A program made the position numbers and the translations under genes. 64,000 nucleotides of DNA from NCBI RefSeq assembly GCF_900112845.1, contig NZ_FONG01000014.1:62001-126000 (forward strand), in the 5' to 3' direction. The stretch comes from Actinacidiphila alni (lineage in GTDB: Bacteria; Actinomycetota; Actinomycetes; Streptomycetales; Streptomycetaceae). Positions 40,872-48,314 of this stretch are shown here, piece by piece (the first letter of the stretch is position 1; each line of letters begins with the position of its first letter). Under the pieces are notes generated by a model. The model saw nothing but the letters and a program-made list of their open reading frames with translations. It did no database searches and was not told the origin of the DNA.

Positions 40872-42272
40872 ATGTCGCTGCACAAGGGCACGGACACCGC
40901 CCGCAACATCGCTGTCAACCCGTTCTTCGGCGAGGCGGACCCGGTCGCCGGCCGGACCACCGCCCCGCCCAAGCACAAGCTGCCCGACGGCCCGATGTCG
41001 CCGCACGCCGCGTATCAGATCGTGCACGACGAGCTGATGCTCGACGGCAACTCCCGGCTGAATCTGGCGACCTTCGTCACCACCTGGATGGAGCCGCAGG
41101 CCGGGGTGCTGATGGCGGAGTGCGCCGACAAGAACATGATCGACAAGGACGAGTACCCGCGCACCGCCGAGCTGGAGCGGCGCTGCGTGTCGATCCTCGC
41201 CGACCTGTGGAACGCGCCCGACCCGTCCGCGGCCGTCGGCTGTTCCACCACCGGCTCGTCCGAGGCGTGCATGCTCGCCGGGATGGCGCTCAAGCGGCGC
41301 TGGATGCGGCGCACCCCGGCGTATCCGGCGACCGCCCGCCCCAATCTGGTGATGGGCGCCAACGTCCAGGTGTGCTGGGAGAAGTTCTGCGCCTTCTGGG
41401 AGGTCGAGGCGCGGCTGGCGCCGATGGACGGCGACCGGCTGCATCTGGACGCCGACGCGGCGCTCGCGCTGTGCGACGAGAACACCATCGGTGTCGTCGC
41501 GGTGCTCGGCTCCACCTTCGACGGGTCGTACGAGCCGGTCGCGGAGATCTGCGCGGCGCTGGACGCGTACGAGGAGCGGACCGGCACGCACATCCCGGTG
41601 CATGTGGACGGCGCCTCCGGCGGCATGATCGCGCCCTTCCTCGACGAGGACCTGGTGTGGGACTTCCGGCTGCCGCGGGTGGCGTCGATCAACACCTCGG
41701 GCCACAAGTACGGGCTGGTCTACCCGGGGGTCGGCTGGGCGCTGTGGCGGGACGCGGAGGCGCTGCCCGAGGAGCTGGTCTTCCGGGTCAACTACCTCGG
41801 CGGAGACATGCCGACCTTCGCGCTGAACTTCTCCCGGCCCGGCGCCCAGGTCGTCGCGCAGTACTACAACTTCCTGCGGCTGGGGAAGGACGGTTACCGC
41901 GCGGTGCAGCAGGCCAGCCGGGACGTGGCGATGTCGCTGTCCGCGCGGATCGCGAAACTCGGTGACTTCCGGCTGGTCACCGAGGGCGACCAGCTGCCGG
42001 TCTTCGCCTTCACCACCGCGCCCGGCGTGGAGAACTTCGACGTCTTCGACGTGTCGCGGCGGCTGCGCGAGCACGGCTGGCTGGTCCCGGCTTACACCTA
42101 TCCGGCCGACCGGCAGGACCTCGCGGTGCTGCGCGTCGTCGTCCGCAACGGCTTCTCCGAGGATCTCGCGGACCTGCTGATGGACGACCTCACCCGGCTG
42201 CTGCCGGAACTGCGCCGCCAGCCGCACCCCTTGAACCGCCCGGAGAGCGTGGCGACCGCCTTCCATCACTGA
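40872..42272 (+). CDS. gadB: Glutamate decarboxylase
   Basis: 466 residues, PLP group II decarboxylase turning glutamate to GABA and CO2, consuming a proton. PLP Lys279 in NTSGHKYGLVYPG; HVDGASGGMIAPF with the cofactor Asp; GSSEACMLAGMALKRRW; N-terminal PPKHKLPDGPMSPHAAYQIVHDEL. The C-terminal end keeps the plug-like His pair (ATAFHH) of pH-gated GADs. ATG after GGAAGG. No gadC antiporter adjacent; LysE upstream is not its usual partner. Confidence 0.95.
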   Translation: MSLHKGTDTARNIAVNPFFGEADPVAGRTTAPPKHKLPDGPMSPHAAYQIVHDELMLDGNSRLNLATFVTTWMEPQAGVLMAECADKNMIDKDEYPRTAELERRCVSILADLWNAPDPSAAVGCSTTGSSEACMLAGMALKRRWMRRTPAYPATARPNLVMGANVQVCWEKFCAFWEVEARLAPMDGDRLHLDADAALALCDENTIGVVAVLGSTFDGSYEPVAEICAALDAYEERTGTHIPVHVDGASGGMIAPFLDEDLVWDFRLPRVASINTSGHKYGLVYPGVGWALWRDAEALPEELVFRVNYLGGDMPTFALNFSRPGAQVVAQYYNFLRLGKDGYRAVQQASRDVAMSLSARIAKLGDFRLVTEGDQLPVFAFTTAPGVENFDVFDVSRRLREHGWLVPAYTYPADRQDLAVLRVVVRNGFSEDLADLLMDDLTRLLPELRRQPHPLNRPESVATAFHH

Positions 42273-42284
42273 CGGCTGCGCGGT

Positions 42285-43460
42285 TCACGGCGGGCACGGG
42301 CTGACCGCCAGCACCGCGCGGTCGTCGGCGAGCGCCACACCGCCGGTCCAGTCGGCCAGGTCCCGCAGCAGGACGTCGATGGCCTGCTGCGGGCCGCCGC
42401 CCGGTCCGCGGCCGGGGCCGCCGAAGGGGCCGAGGCGCGGCAGCCGGGCCTCGGGGTCGTAGAAGACGCCGTTCCGGTCGCGGGCCTCGGTCACCCCGTC
42501 GGTGACCAGCAGCAGCGTGGCGTCCCCGGGCAGCTCCACCTCGTCCGGCGCCGAGCGGACGCCGCCGAGCGCGCTCATGCCGAACGGAAGGTCGGGGGTG
42601 GCCGGTTCGAGGGTGCGGACGGTGCTGCCGTGCAGCAGATACGGGGGCGGGTGGCCGCGGTTGAGCAGCCGCAGCCGGCCGCCGGGGGCCGTACGGCCGG
42701 AGTCCGTACGGCCGGGCTCGCCCGTACGGCCGGGGCCCGTACCGTCCGTGAATTCGGCCAGCAGGCCGGTCGCGAAGCCCTCCAGCTCCTCCTCGCCCGG
42801 ACGACGCGCGCGGTCGCGCTCCAGGGCGCGGTCGAGGCGGTGGGCGAGGCCGGCCAGGTCCGGTTCCTCGTCCGCGGCCTCGCGGAAGGCGCCGAGCAGC
42901 ACCGAGACGGTGGCGACCGCGCCCATCCCCTTGCCGCGCACGTCGCCGATCAGCAGCCGTACGCCGTAGCGCGTGTGCTCGGCCGCGTAGACGTCGCCGC
43001 CGATCCGCGCCCCGCTCTGCGCGGCCTCGTAGCGGGCGGCGATGGCGAGCGGGCCGAGCCGGTGCGGCGGTTCGGGCAGCAGGGCGCGCTGCGCGGACTC
43101 GGCGACGTCCCGCACGGTGGCCAGCCGCCGCCCGGAGCGGGCCAGCACCCGGTTGACGGACAGGCCGATGACGGCCGACAGCAGGACGTTGAGGATCTCG
43201 GACAGGCCGATGCCGCTGCCGAAGATGCCGTTCTCGATCGTCAGGGCGATCACGCCCGCCATCGCGGTGCCGCAGGTCAGCAGGGCGGTACGGGCCGACT
43301 GGGTGGCGCCGGCGAGGACACAGGCGCCGGCCAGCATGGTGTCACCGGTGTACGGGTTCGGGGTGGCGAGGTCGAACACCACTCCGGCGACGATCATGGC
43401 GGCCGGGATCCAGCGCATCACGGCGGTGGGCCAGGGGGTCGCGCTCCGCACATCGTCCAC
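42285..43460 (-). CDS. Membrane PP2C-family (SpoIIE/RsbU-like) phosphatase
   Basis: 391 residues. Four hydrophobic helices (about 10-95) then a SpoIIE phosphatase domain (about 135-385): GGDVYAAEHTRYGVRLLIGDVRGKGMGAVATVS with metal Asp, LLVTDGVTEARDRNGVFY, and DDRAVLAVS at the end. A Gly/Arg/Thr loop (about 235-260) comes from repeated GTACGG words. Such enzymes activate anti-anti-sigma factors in sigma-B-like or developmental control. GTG start, divergent from dodecin. Confidence 0.9.
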   Translation of the reverse strand: MDDVRSATPWPTAVMRWIPAAMIVAGVVFDLATPNPYTGDTMLAGACVLAGATQSARTALLTCGTAMAGVIALTIENGIFGSGIGLSEILNVLLSAVIGLSVNRVLARSGRRLATVRDVAESAQRALLPEPPHRLGPLAIAARYEAAQSGARIGGDVYAAEHTRYGVRLLIGDVRGKGMGAVATVSVLLGAFREAADEEPDLAGLAHRLDRALERDRARRPGEEELEGFATGLLAEFTDGTGPGRTGEPGRTDSGRTAPGGRLRLLNRGHPPPYLLHGSTVRTLEPATPDLPFGMSALGGVRSAPDEVELPGDATLLLVTDGVTEARDRNGVFYDPEARLPRLGPFGGPGRGPGGGPQQAIDVLLRDLADWTGGVALADDRAVLAVSPCPP

Positions 43461-43619
43461 TTGAGGATGATATGCCCGGTTGTGGGGCCAGGGGCGTCCG
43501 CCGTGATGCGTGGCTCACGGGCCTGGGGCACGGTGGAGGGACAGCGAGGGGGGCAGACGCGGGGTGTGCGGTTCCACCGAGGGAACCGGAGCACTCACCC
43601 ATCGAGGGAAAGGTCCGTC

Positions 43620-43847
43620 ATGGCCGAGCACACCTACCGGGTCACCGAGATCGTCGGCACCTCGCACGAGGGCGTGGACGCCGCCGTGCGCAACGGCGTC
43701 AAGCGGGCCGCGCAGACGCTGCGCGGCCTGGACTGGTTCCAGATCACGGAGGTCCGCGGCCACATCGTGGACGGCGAGGTCGAGCACTACCAGGTCGGCA
43801 TGAAGGTCGGCTTCCGCCTGGAGGAGCCGGACGGCACCGAGGGCTGA
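43620..43847 (+). CDS. Dodecin (flavin-storage protein)
   Basis: 75 residues; forms a hollow dodecamer that buffers FMN/riboflavin. TEIVGTSHEGVDAAVRNGVKRAAQTLRGLDWFQITEVRGHI contains the flavin-stacking Trp36 and the Gln after it; VEHYQVGMKVGFRLE forms the last strands. ATG after GAGGGAAAGG. Flanked by its own terminator. Confidence 0.95.
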   Translation: MAEHTYRVTEIVGTSHEGVDAAVRNGVKRAAQTLRGLDWFQITEVRGHIVDGEVEHYQVGMKVGFRLEEPDGTEG

Positions 43848-43872
43848 GACCCGCCCGTCCCGCGTGCGCTAC

Positions 43873-43903
43873 GCCGTACGGGCGCCCTGGCCACCCGTAC
43901 GGC
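43873..43903 (+). terminator. Terminator after dodecin
   Basis: Perfect 10-bp arms GCCGTACGGG / CCCGTACGGC with an 11-base loop, 25 bp after the dodecin stop. Confidence 0.75.
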
Positions 43904-44074
43904 GCAGTCGCGTCCGCCCCGCGCTCGCCTTGTCCGACTGATCGTCAGATCCTTTTGTCATAAAGGCGTGTCATTGTCGGAAACGGTCTCCCCCGGTCTG
44001 TGCCGGGGCCGGAGACGGAGTCGGCCGGGCCCGCCGTGGACGCTGACGCACCGCCGACGCACTCGGGAGCCCGC

Positions 44075-44584
44075 ATGAGCCAGGAGACGCCCACCCCGCC
44101 GCCACCGCCGCCACCGGGGCCGGGGCACGCGCCCCCGCCGCCGACCGGACCGACGCCCCGCGAGAACGAGTGGGCGCTCGGCGGCACCGTCTTCGCCGCG
44201 ATGATGCTCGTGTTCGGCGGGGTGCTGGCGATCCTCGAAGGGATCGTCGGGATCGCCAAGGACTCGGTGTACGTGTCCACGCGCAACTACACGTACCAGT
44301 TCGACGTGACCGCCTGGGGCTGGATCCACCTCGCGCTCGGCGTCGTCGCCGTCCTCGTCGGCTTCGGCCTGCTGTCCGGCGCGGCCTGGGCCCGCTGGGG
44401 CGGCATCCTCATCGCCGGTCTCAACATGATCGCCAACTTCATGTTCCTGCCGTACCAGCCGGTCTGGTCGGTGGTCATGATCGCCATCGACGTCTTCATC
44501 ATCTGGGCACTGGCCAGCTACGACGCCACGCCCGCGGACAAGCGGCCGGGCGCCGCCCGCACCACCTCCGGGGGTCTGCTGTGA
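44075..44584 (+). CDS. Small four-helix membrane protein (DUF7144-like) coupled to mbl
   Basis: 169 residues. Pro-rich cytoplasmic N-terminus (PTPPPPPPPGPGHAPPPP), then four membrane helices (about 33-55, 75-97, 101-120, 123-143). GWIHLALGVVAVLVGFGLLSG and ARWGGILIAGLNMIANF match a family common in actinobacteria, named DUF7144 as far as I recall. ATG after GGGAG. Its stop overlaps the GTG of mbl (GTGA), suggesting a shared envelope role. Confidence 0.82.
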   Translation: MSQETPTPPPPPPPGPGHAPPPPTGPTPRENEWALGGTVFAAMMLVFGGVLAILEGIVGIAKDSVYVSTRNYTYQFDVTAWGWIHLALGVVAVLVGFGLLSGAAWARWGGILIAGLNMIANFMFLPYQPVWSVVMIAIDVFIIWALASYDATPADKRPGAARTTSGGLL

Positions 44585-45621
44585 CGTACACGAGTCCCAC
44601 GCTGGAACAGCTCCGCCGCTGCTCGGTGGCCGTCGACATCGGCGCCGCCCGCACCCGCGTCTACGTCCGCAACGTCGGCGTCGTCGCCGACGAGCCGAGC
44701 GTGGCCGCGGTCGACATCCGCACCGGCGCGCTGATCGCCGTGGGCGAGCGCGCCGAGCAGATGGCCGGGCGCACCCCCGGCCACATCCGGGTCGCCCGGC
44801 CGGTCGCGAGCGGCGCCGTCGTCGACATCGAGATGGCCCGGCGGATGCTCAAGCACGTGCTCGGCGACAAGCTCGGCAAGCGGTGGCGGCGCATGCCGGT
44901 GCTGCGCGCCGCCGTGTGCATGCCGCACGGCAGCGAGCCGATCGCGCGGCGCGCGGCCATCGAGACGCTGTACGGGCTCGGCGCGCGCAAGGTCGAGCTG
45001 GTGGACACCCTCATCGCGGCGGCGGTCGGCAGCGGGCTGCCCGTCGAGCACCCTGAGGCCACGATGATCGTCGTCTGCGGGGCCGGTACGACGCAGGTCG
45101 CCGTCCTCTCGCTCGGCTCCATCGTCGCCGCGGAGACCGTGCCGGTCGGCGGCGACGCGATCGACCGGGCCGTCATCCAGCACCTGCGCAACCACCACGA
45201 GCTGATGCTGCCGACGCAGTCGGTGCGGCCGCTGCACCAGATGCTCGGCTCCCCCGGCACCGGCGGCACCGTCACCACCGAGGTGTACGGGCGCGACGTC
45301 GTCAGCGGGCTCGCCCGCTCCGTCCAGGTCGAGACCGAGGGTGTACGGCACGCCATGCGGACTCCCCTCACGTCCGTGCTCGACGCGATCACCACCGTCC
45401 TGCGGGCGTGCCCGCCCGATCTCGTCGCCGATCTCGCCGATCGGGGCATCATGCTTGCCGGTGGCAGCGCGCTCATGCCCGGGCTCGACCTCATGCTCGG
45501 CCAGGCCACGGGCATGCCCGTCCACATCGCGCCCCGGCCCGACACCGTCGCCGTCCAGGGGCTCGGCGCGATGATCGAAGGCCGCGTCCGCCCCCTGGTC
45601 CTCGACCCCCTCACGGCCTAG
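44581..45621 (+). CDS. mbl: MreB-like actin homologue (Mbl type)
   Basis: 346 residues. Actin fold: phosphate 1 VAVDIGAARTRVYV, phosphate 2 VVCGAGTTQVAVLSLG, adenosine motif IMLAGGSALMPGLD, and CMPHGSEPIARRAAIE. In MreB the first two loops are IDLGTANTL and DIGGGTTE; here the Asp of phosphate 2 is Cys (VVCGAG), a divergent site. S. coelicolor has such an Mbl that works with MreB in spore-wall synthesis. Start GTG 44581 is set by overlap with the upstream gene; mreC/D, rodA and pbp are not here. Confidence 0.87.
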   Translation: MTYTSPTLEQLRRCSVAVDIGAARTRVYVRNVGVVADEPSVAAVDIRTGALIAVGERAEQMAGRTPGHIRVARPVASGAVVDIEMARRMLKHVLGDKLGKRWRRMPVLRAAVCMPHGSEPIARRAAIETLYGLGARKVELVDTLIAAAVGSGLPVEHPEATMIVVCGAGTTQVAVLSLGSIVAAETVPVGGDAIDRAVIQHLRNHHELMLPTQSVRPLHQMLGSPGTGGTVTTEVYGRDVVSGLARSVQVETEGVRHAMRTPLTSVLDAITTVLRACPPDLVADLADRGIMLAGGSALMPGLDLMLGQATGMPVHIAPRPDTVAVQGLGAMIEGRVRPLVLDPLTA

Positions 45622-45681
45622 CCCCGGCCTGGGGCCCCTCCCGGGGACGGGGTGCCCTCCCACGGAGGAGGGCGCCCCTTT

Positions 45682-45812
45682 AGGGGCGCGGGGAACTGCG
45701 CGCTCAGCCCGCGCGGGGCTGCGGGTCAAAAACCGCCCCCAGCGGGGCAGACGCTGTTGTTTTTGCGACCACCGGCCCGGTGGGGGCTGAGCGCGCAGTT
45801 CCCCGCGCCCCT
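45682..45812. repeat. Long-armed palindromic repeat, copy 3
   Basis: 131 bp, 21-bp perfect arms, centre nearly identical to copy 2 in the same orientation (CCGCCCCCAGCGGGGCAG, GTTGTTTTTGCGACCACCGG). Fills most of the 303-bp gap (45622-45924) after mbl; flanks GAGGAGGGCGCCCC and CCGCAGGAGACCTCACGC are shared with copy 2. No gene seen there. Confidence 0.85.
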
Positions 45813-45924
45813 GATGGTTACCGTCCTCCGCAGGAGACCTCACGCACCGCCCTCCGCGGGGAGCGGGTCCGCACGTACGGGTAGCGGGTGACGGGGCCCG
45901 GGTGGGCCGGGGGAAGATAGGGGC

Positions 45925-46947
45925 GTGGAGGAGTTCGAGGGAGCGTGGGCGCGGGTCCGCGCCGGAGGCGACGCCGTGGACGCGGCGGCGTCCGTACTGG
46001 CCGCGGCAGGCGGCGATTGGGAGCGGGCAGCCGGCGGGACGGCAAGAAACGTCGTACGGGAAGCCGAATCCCGCGGCTGGCAGGTGCGGGACCTGATCCG
46101 TATGGCCTCCCGCGAACTGGACCCGCGCCACGAACGCCTCGCCCACACCATGCAAAAAGGAAAAGCCCCTTTCCTGACGCCCTTCGCGCAAGCGGAAAAG
46201 CTCGACCGTTTCTCGGCCGCCACCACCTTCGTGGAGCTGCTCCGCCTCTACGCCGCCCTCCCCCGCATCACCCCGCTGGCCCCCGCCACACAGGCGCCGC
46301 CGCCCTCCAAGATGCTGGCCCGCATCCGGGCCCTGCTCGCGAAGGCGGAGTCCACCGGCTTCCCGGAGGAGGCCGAGGCCCTCTCGGCCAAGGCCCAGCA
46401 CCTGATGACCCGGCACAGCATCGACGAGGCCCTGCTCACCGCGGCGGCCCACGGCACGGGTACGGGCGCGGGCCCCGGGGCCCGCAGGATCGGCGTGGAC
46501 CGCCCGTACGAGGGCGCGAAGGCCCTGCTGCTGGACGCCGTCGCGGCGGCGAACCGCTGCGAGTCCGTATGGTCCGCCGACTTCGGCTTCTCGACGGTGG
46601 TCGGTTACGGAACCGATCTGGAGGCCGTCGAGCTGCTCTACACCTCCCTGCTGGTCCAGGCCGACCACGCCCTGCACCGCGGCACCTCCCGCTCCCGGAA
46701 TTTCCGCGAGTCCTTCCTGATCGGTTACGCGGGCCGGATCCGTGAACGGCTGGCCGCCGCCACCGAGCGGGCCACGGCCGAGACGGCGGCGCCCGCCGAC
46801 CTGCTGCCGGTGCTGGCCGCCCGCGAGGTGGACGTACGGGACGCGACCCGCCGGATGTTCCCGACCACGACCACCTCACGGCTCAAGGGCCGCGACGCCG
46901 AGGGCTGGCGGCACGGCGAGGCGGCGGCCGACCGCGCCCGTTTCTGA
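45925..46947 (+). CDS. DUF2786-domain protein
   Basis: 340 residues, cytoplasmic, function unknown. The DUF2786 motif is KMLARIRALLAKAESTGFPEEAEALSAKAQHLMTRHSIDEALL (about 129-171), a short helical domain also found beside phage and SprT-like proteins. N-terminal half and C-terminal half (VGYGTDLEAVELLYTSLLVQADHAL; FRESFLIGYAGRIRERL) are conserved in streptomycetes. GTG with GATAGG a few bases upstream, leaderless type. Confidence 0.85.
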   Translation: MEEFEGAWARVRAGGDAVDAAASVLAAAGGDWERAAGGTARNVVREAESRGWQVRDLIRMASRELDPRHERLAHTMQKGKAPFLTPFAQAEKLDRFSAATTFVELLRLYAALPRITPLAPATQAPPPSKMLARIRALLAKAESTGFPEEAEALSAKAQHLMTRHSIDEALLTAAAHGTGTGAGPGARRIGVDRPYEGAKALLLDAVAAANRCESVWSADFGFSTVVGYGTDLEAVELLYTSLLVQADHALHRGTSRSRNFRESFLIGYAGRIRERLAAATERATAETAAPADLLPVLAAREVDVRDATRRMFPTTTTSRLKGRDAEGWRHGEAAADRARF

Positions 46948-46991
46948 CCCCGCACGAGGACGCACGACGACGCACGAGGAGGAGACGCGCT

Positions 46992-47438
46992 GTGGCCACT
47001 CCGACCACTCCGACCACCGATGCCGAGCAGACCCCTTCCGCAGTCGAACGGCGCAACACCGAGACCGTCCGCCGCTATCTCCGGGTCTTCGAGACCCTGG
47101 AGGTCGGGGAGTTGAAGGACCTGGTCGCCGAGGACGTCGTCGTGCACGGCGCCGGGCAGCACGTACGCGGCCGGTCGTACCCGGAGGGCTCGGTGCTGAC
47201 GCCGGGGCTGTCCAACTGCCGCCTGCGCGTGGACGATCTGTTCGCCGCGGGCGACCGGGTGTCGGTCGCGTTCACGCTCACGTACACCCACGACCGCACC
47301 GGCCGCGACCTGACCATGACCGGCGTCAAGTCGTACCGCCTGGTGGACGGCGTCATCGTCGAGTTCTGGGGCGAGACCGATCTGTACGGGCTGCTGCGGC
47401 AGGCCGGTCTGGTGCCGGCCGAGATCCCGGCACTGTAA
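46992..47438 (+). CDS. SnoaL-like ester-cyclase-family protein
   Basis: 148 residues, NTF2 fold: TETVRRYLRVFETLEVGELKDLVAEDVVVHGAGQHVRG, CRLRVDDLFAAGDRVSVAFTLTYTHDRTGRDLTMTGVKSYRLVDGVIVEFWGETDLYGLLRQAG. Resembles polyketide cyclases and many uncharacterised binding proteins; no PKS nearby. GTG after GAGGAGGAG. Small gap to the convergent TetR gene. Confidence 0.82.
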   Translation: MATPTTPTTDAEQTPSAVERRNTETVRRYLRVFETLEVGELKDLVAEDVVVHGAGQHVRGRSYPEGSVLTPGLSNCRLRVDDLFAAGDRVSVAFTLTYTHDRTGRDLTMTGVKSYRLVDGVIVEFWGETDLYGLLRQAGLVPAEIPAL

Positions 47439-47467
47439 CCCCCTGTCCCCGTAGGTAGCGGGCCGGG

Positions 47468-48184
47468 TCAGAGGCCGGCCTGGAGGCGGAGGCCGGCGAG
47501 GGTGAGATCGAGGGCGCCGAGGAACTGGTCCTTGTCGTCGTGGCCGTCGAATTCGTCGACGATGCTGTGGACGAAGGGGTAGGCGTCCGGGTCGAGGGTG
47601 CGCCAGGTGGCGGCGTAGCGGCCGAGGAATTCGTCGCGGTCGACGGCGCCGTCGAGGACGGACGGCGGCGGTTCCTGGCCCATGTCGAGTGCGTTGCTCA
47701 CGACGACGCCGACGACCGCCGAGACACCGTGGAAGCGCTGGCGCGGGGTGAGGTCGAGCCGGAGGAGCTGCCGCCCGAGATCCTCGTAGAGGCGCAGGGA
47801 ACTGCCCTCGACGTCGATGCCCCGCATGAAGTGGGTGCCGAGCCAGGGGCGGTCGACGATCGCGTCGAAGAGGGTGACGGCCATGACGCGCAGGTCGTCG
47901 AGCGCGTCGCCGGTGCCGGCCCGCGCCTCGATGTCGGCCAGGACGCCGCCGAGCACATGGTCGATGGCCCGCTGGATCAGGTCGTCCTTGCCGGAGACGT
48001 ACCAGTAGATGCTGCCGACGCCGGTGCCGAGCCGGGCCGCGAGGGCGCGCAGGGTCAGCGCCGACTCGCCCGCCTCGTCGAGCAGGTCCACGGCCGCGGA
48101 CAGGACGGCCTCGCTGGAGTGCGAGGCGCGCTGACGCCCCCGGCGGGGCCGGTCGGCGGCGGGCTGGGTGCGCGGGCTCGTCAT
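47468..48184 (-). CDS. TetR-family repressor of the adjacent MFS exporter
   Basis: 238 residues. HTH LTLRALAARLGTGVGSIYWYVSGKDDLIQRAID (about 44-76) and a TetR_C-type ligand domain, as in TetR/TetR_C repressors. ATG 48184 is close to GGAG; a TTG 12 bases upstream is possible. Divergent from the MFS gene, with four palindromes between. Likely a drug- or metabolite-sensing repressor of the pump. Confidence 0.9.
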   Translation of the reverse strand: MTSPRTQPAADRPRRGRQRASHSSEAVLSAAVDLLDEAGESALTLRALAARLGTGVGSIYWYVSGKDDLIQRAIDHVLGGVLADIEARAGTGDALDDLRVMAVTLFDAIVDRPWLGTHFMRGIDVEGSSLRLYEDLGRQLLRLDLTPRQRFHGVSAVVGVVVSNALDMGQEPPPSVLDGAVDRDEFLGRYAATWRTLDPDAYPFVHSIVDEFDGHDDKDQFLGALDLTLAGLRLQAGL

Positions 48185-48213
48185 GTCTCCATTCAACCAC
48201 CGCTTGCGTCATT

Positions 48214-48284
48214 ATCGAACCTCGTTCTATCATCGAACCACGTTCCATGATAGAACTGCGTTCGATGCTGGAACCACGTTCGAT
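48214..48284. promoter_or_regulatory. Four 17-bp operator palindromes at an 18-bp period
   Basis: Sites at 48214, 48232, 48250 and 48268: ATCGAACctcGTTCTAT, ATCGAACcacGTTCCAT, ATAGAACtgcGTTCGAT, CTGGAACcacGTTCGAT. Core is GAAC-N3-GTTC, repeating every 18 bp with one base between sites. They occupy the whole tetR-MFS promoter region. Presumed TetR binding array. Confidence 0.88.
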
Positions 48285-48314
48285 ATCCGTTCACGTCCCG
48301 AGAGGAGGCCCGCC

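Noticed and set aside
43991..44010. CCCCGG-N6-CCGGGG as a terminator of the upstream gene
   Set aside because: Short, and dodecin already has a better hairpin at 43873; more likely part of the next gene's leader.
48214..48284. LexA/SOS boxes
   Set aside because: The actinobacterial SOS box is GAAC-N4-GTTC; these sites have three bases between arms, and they fill a tetR-MFS promoter.
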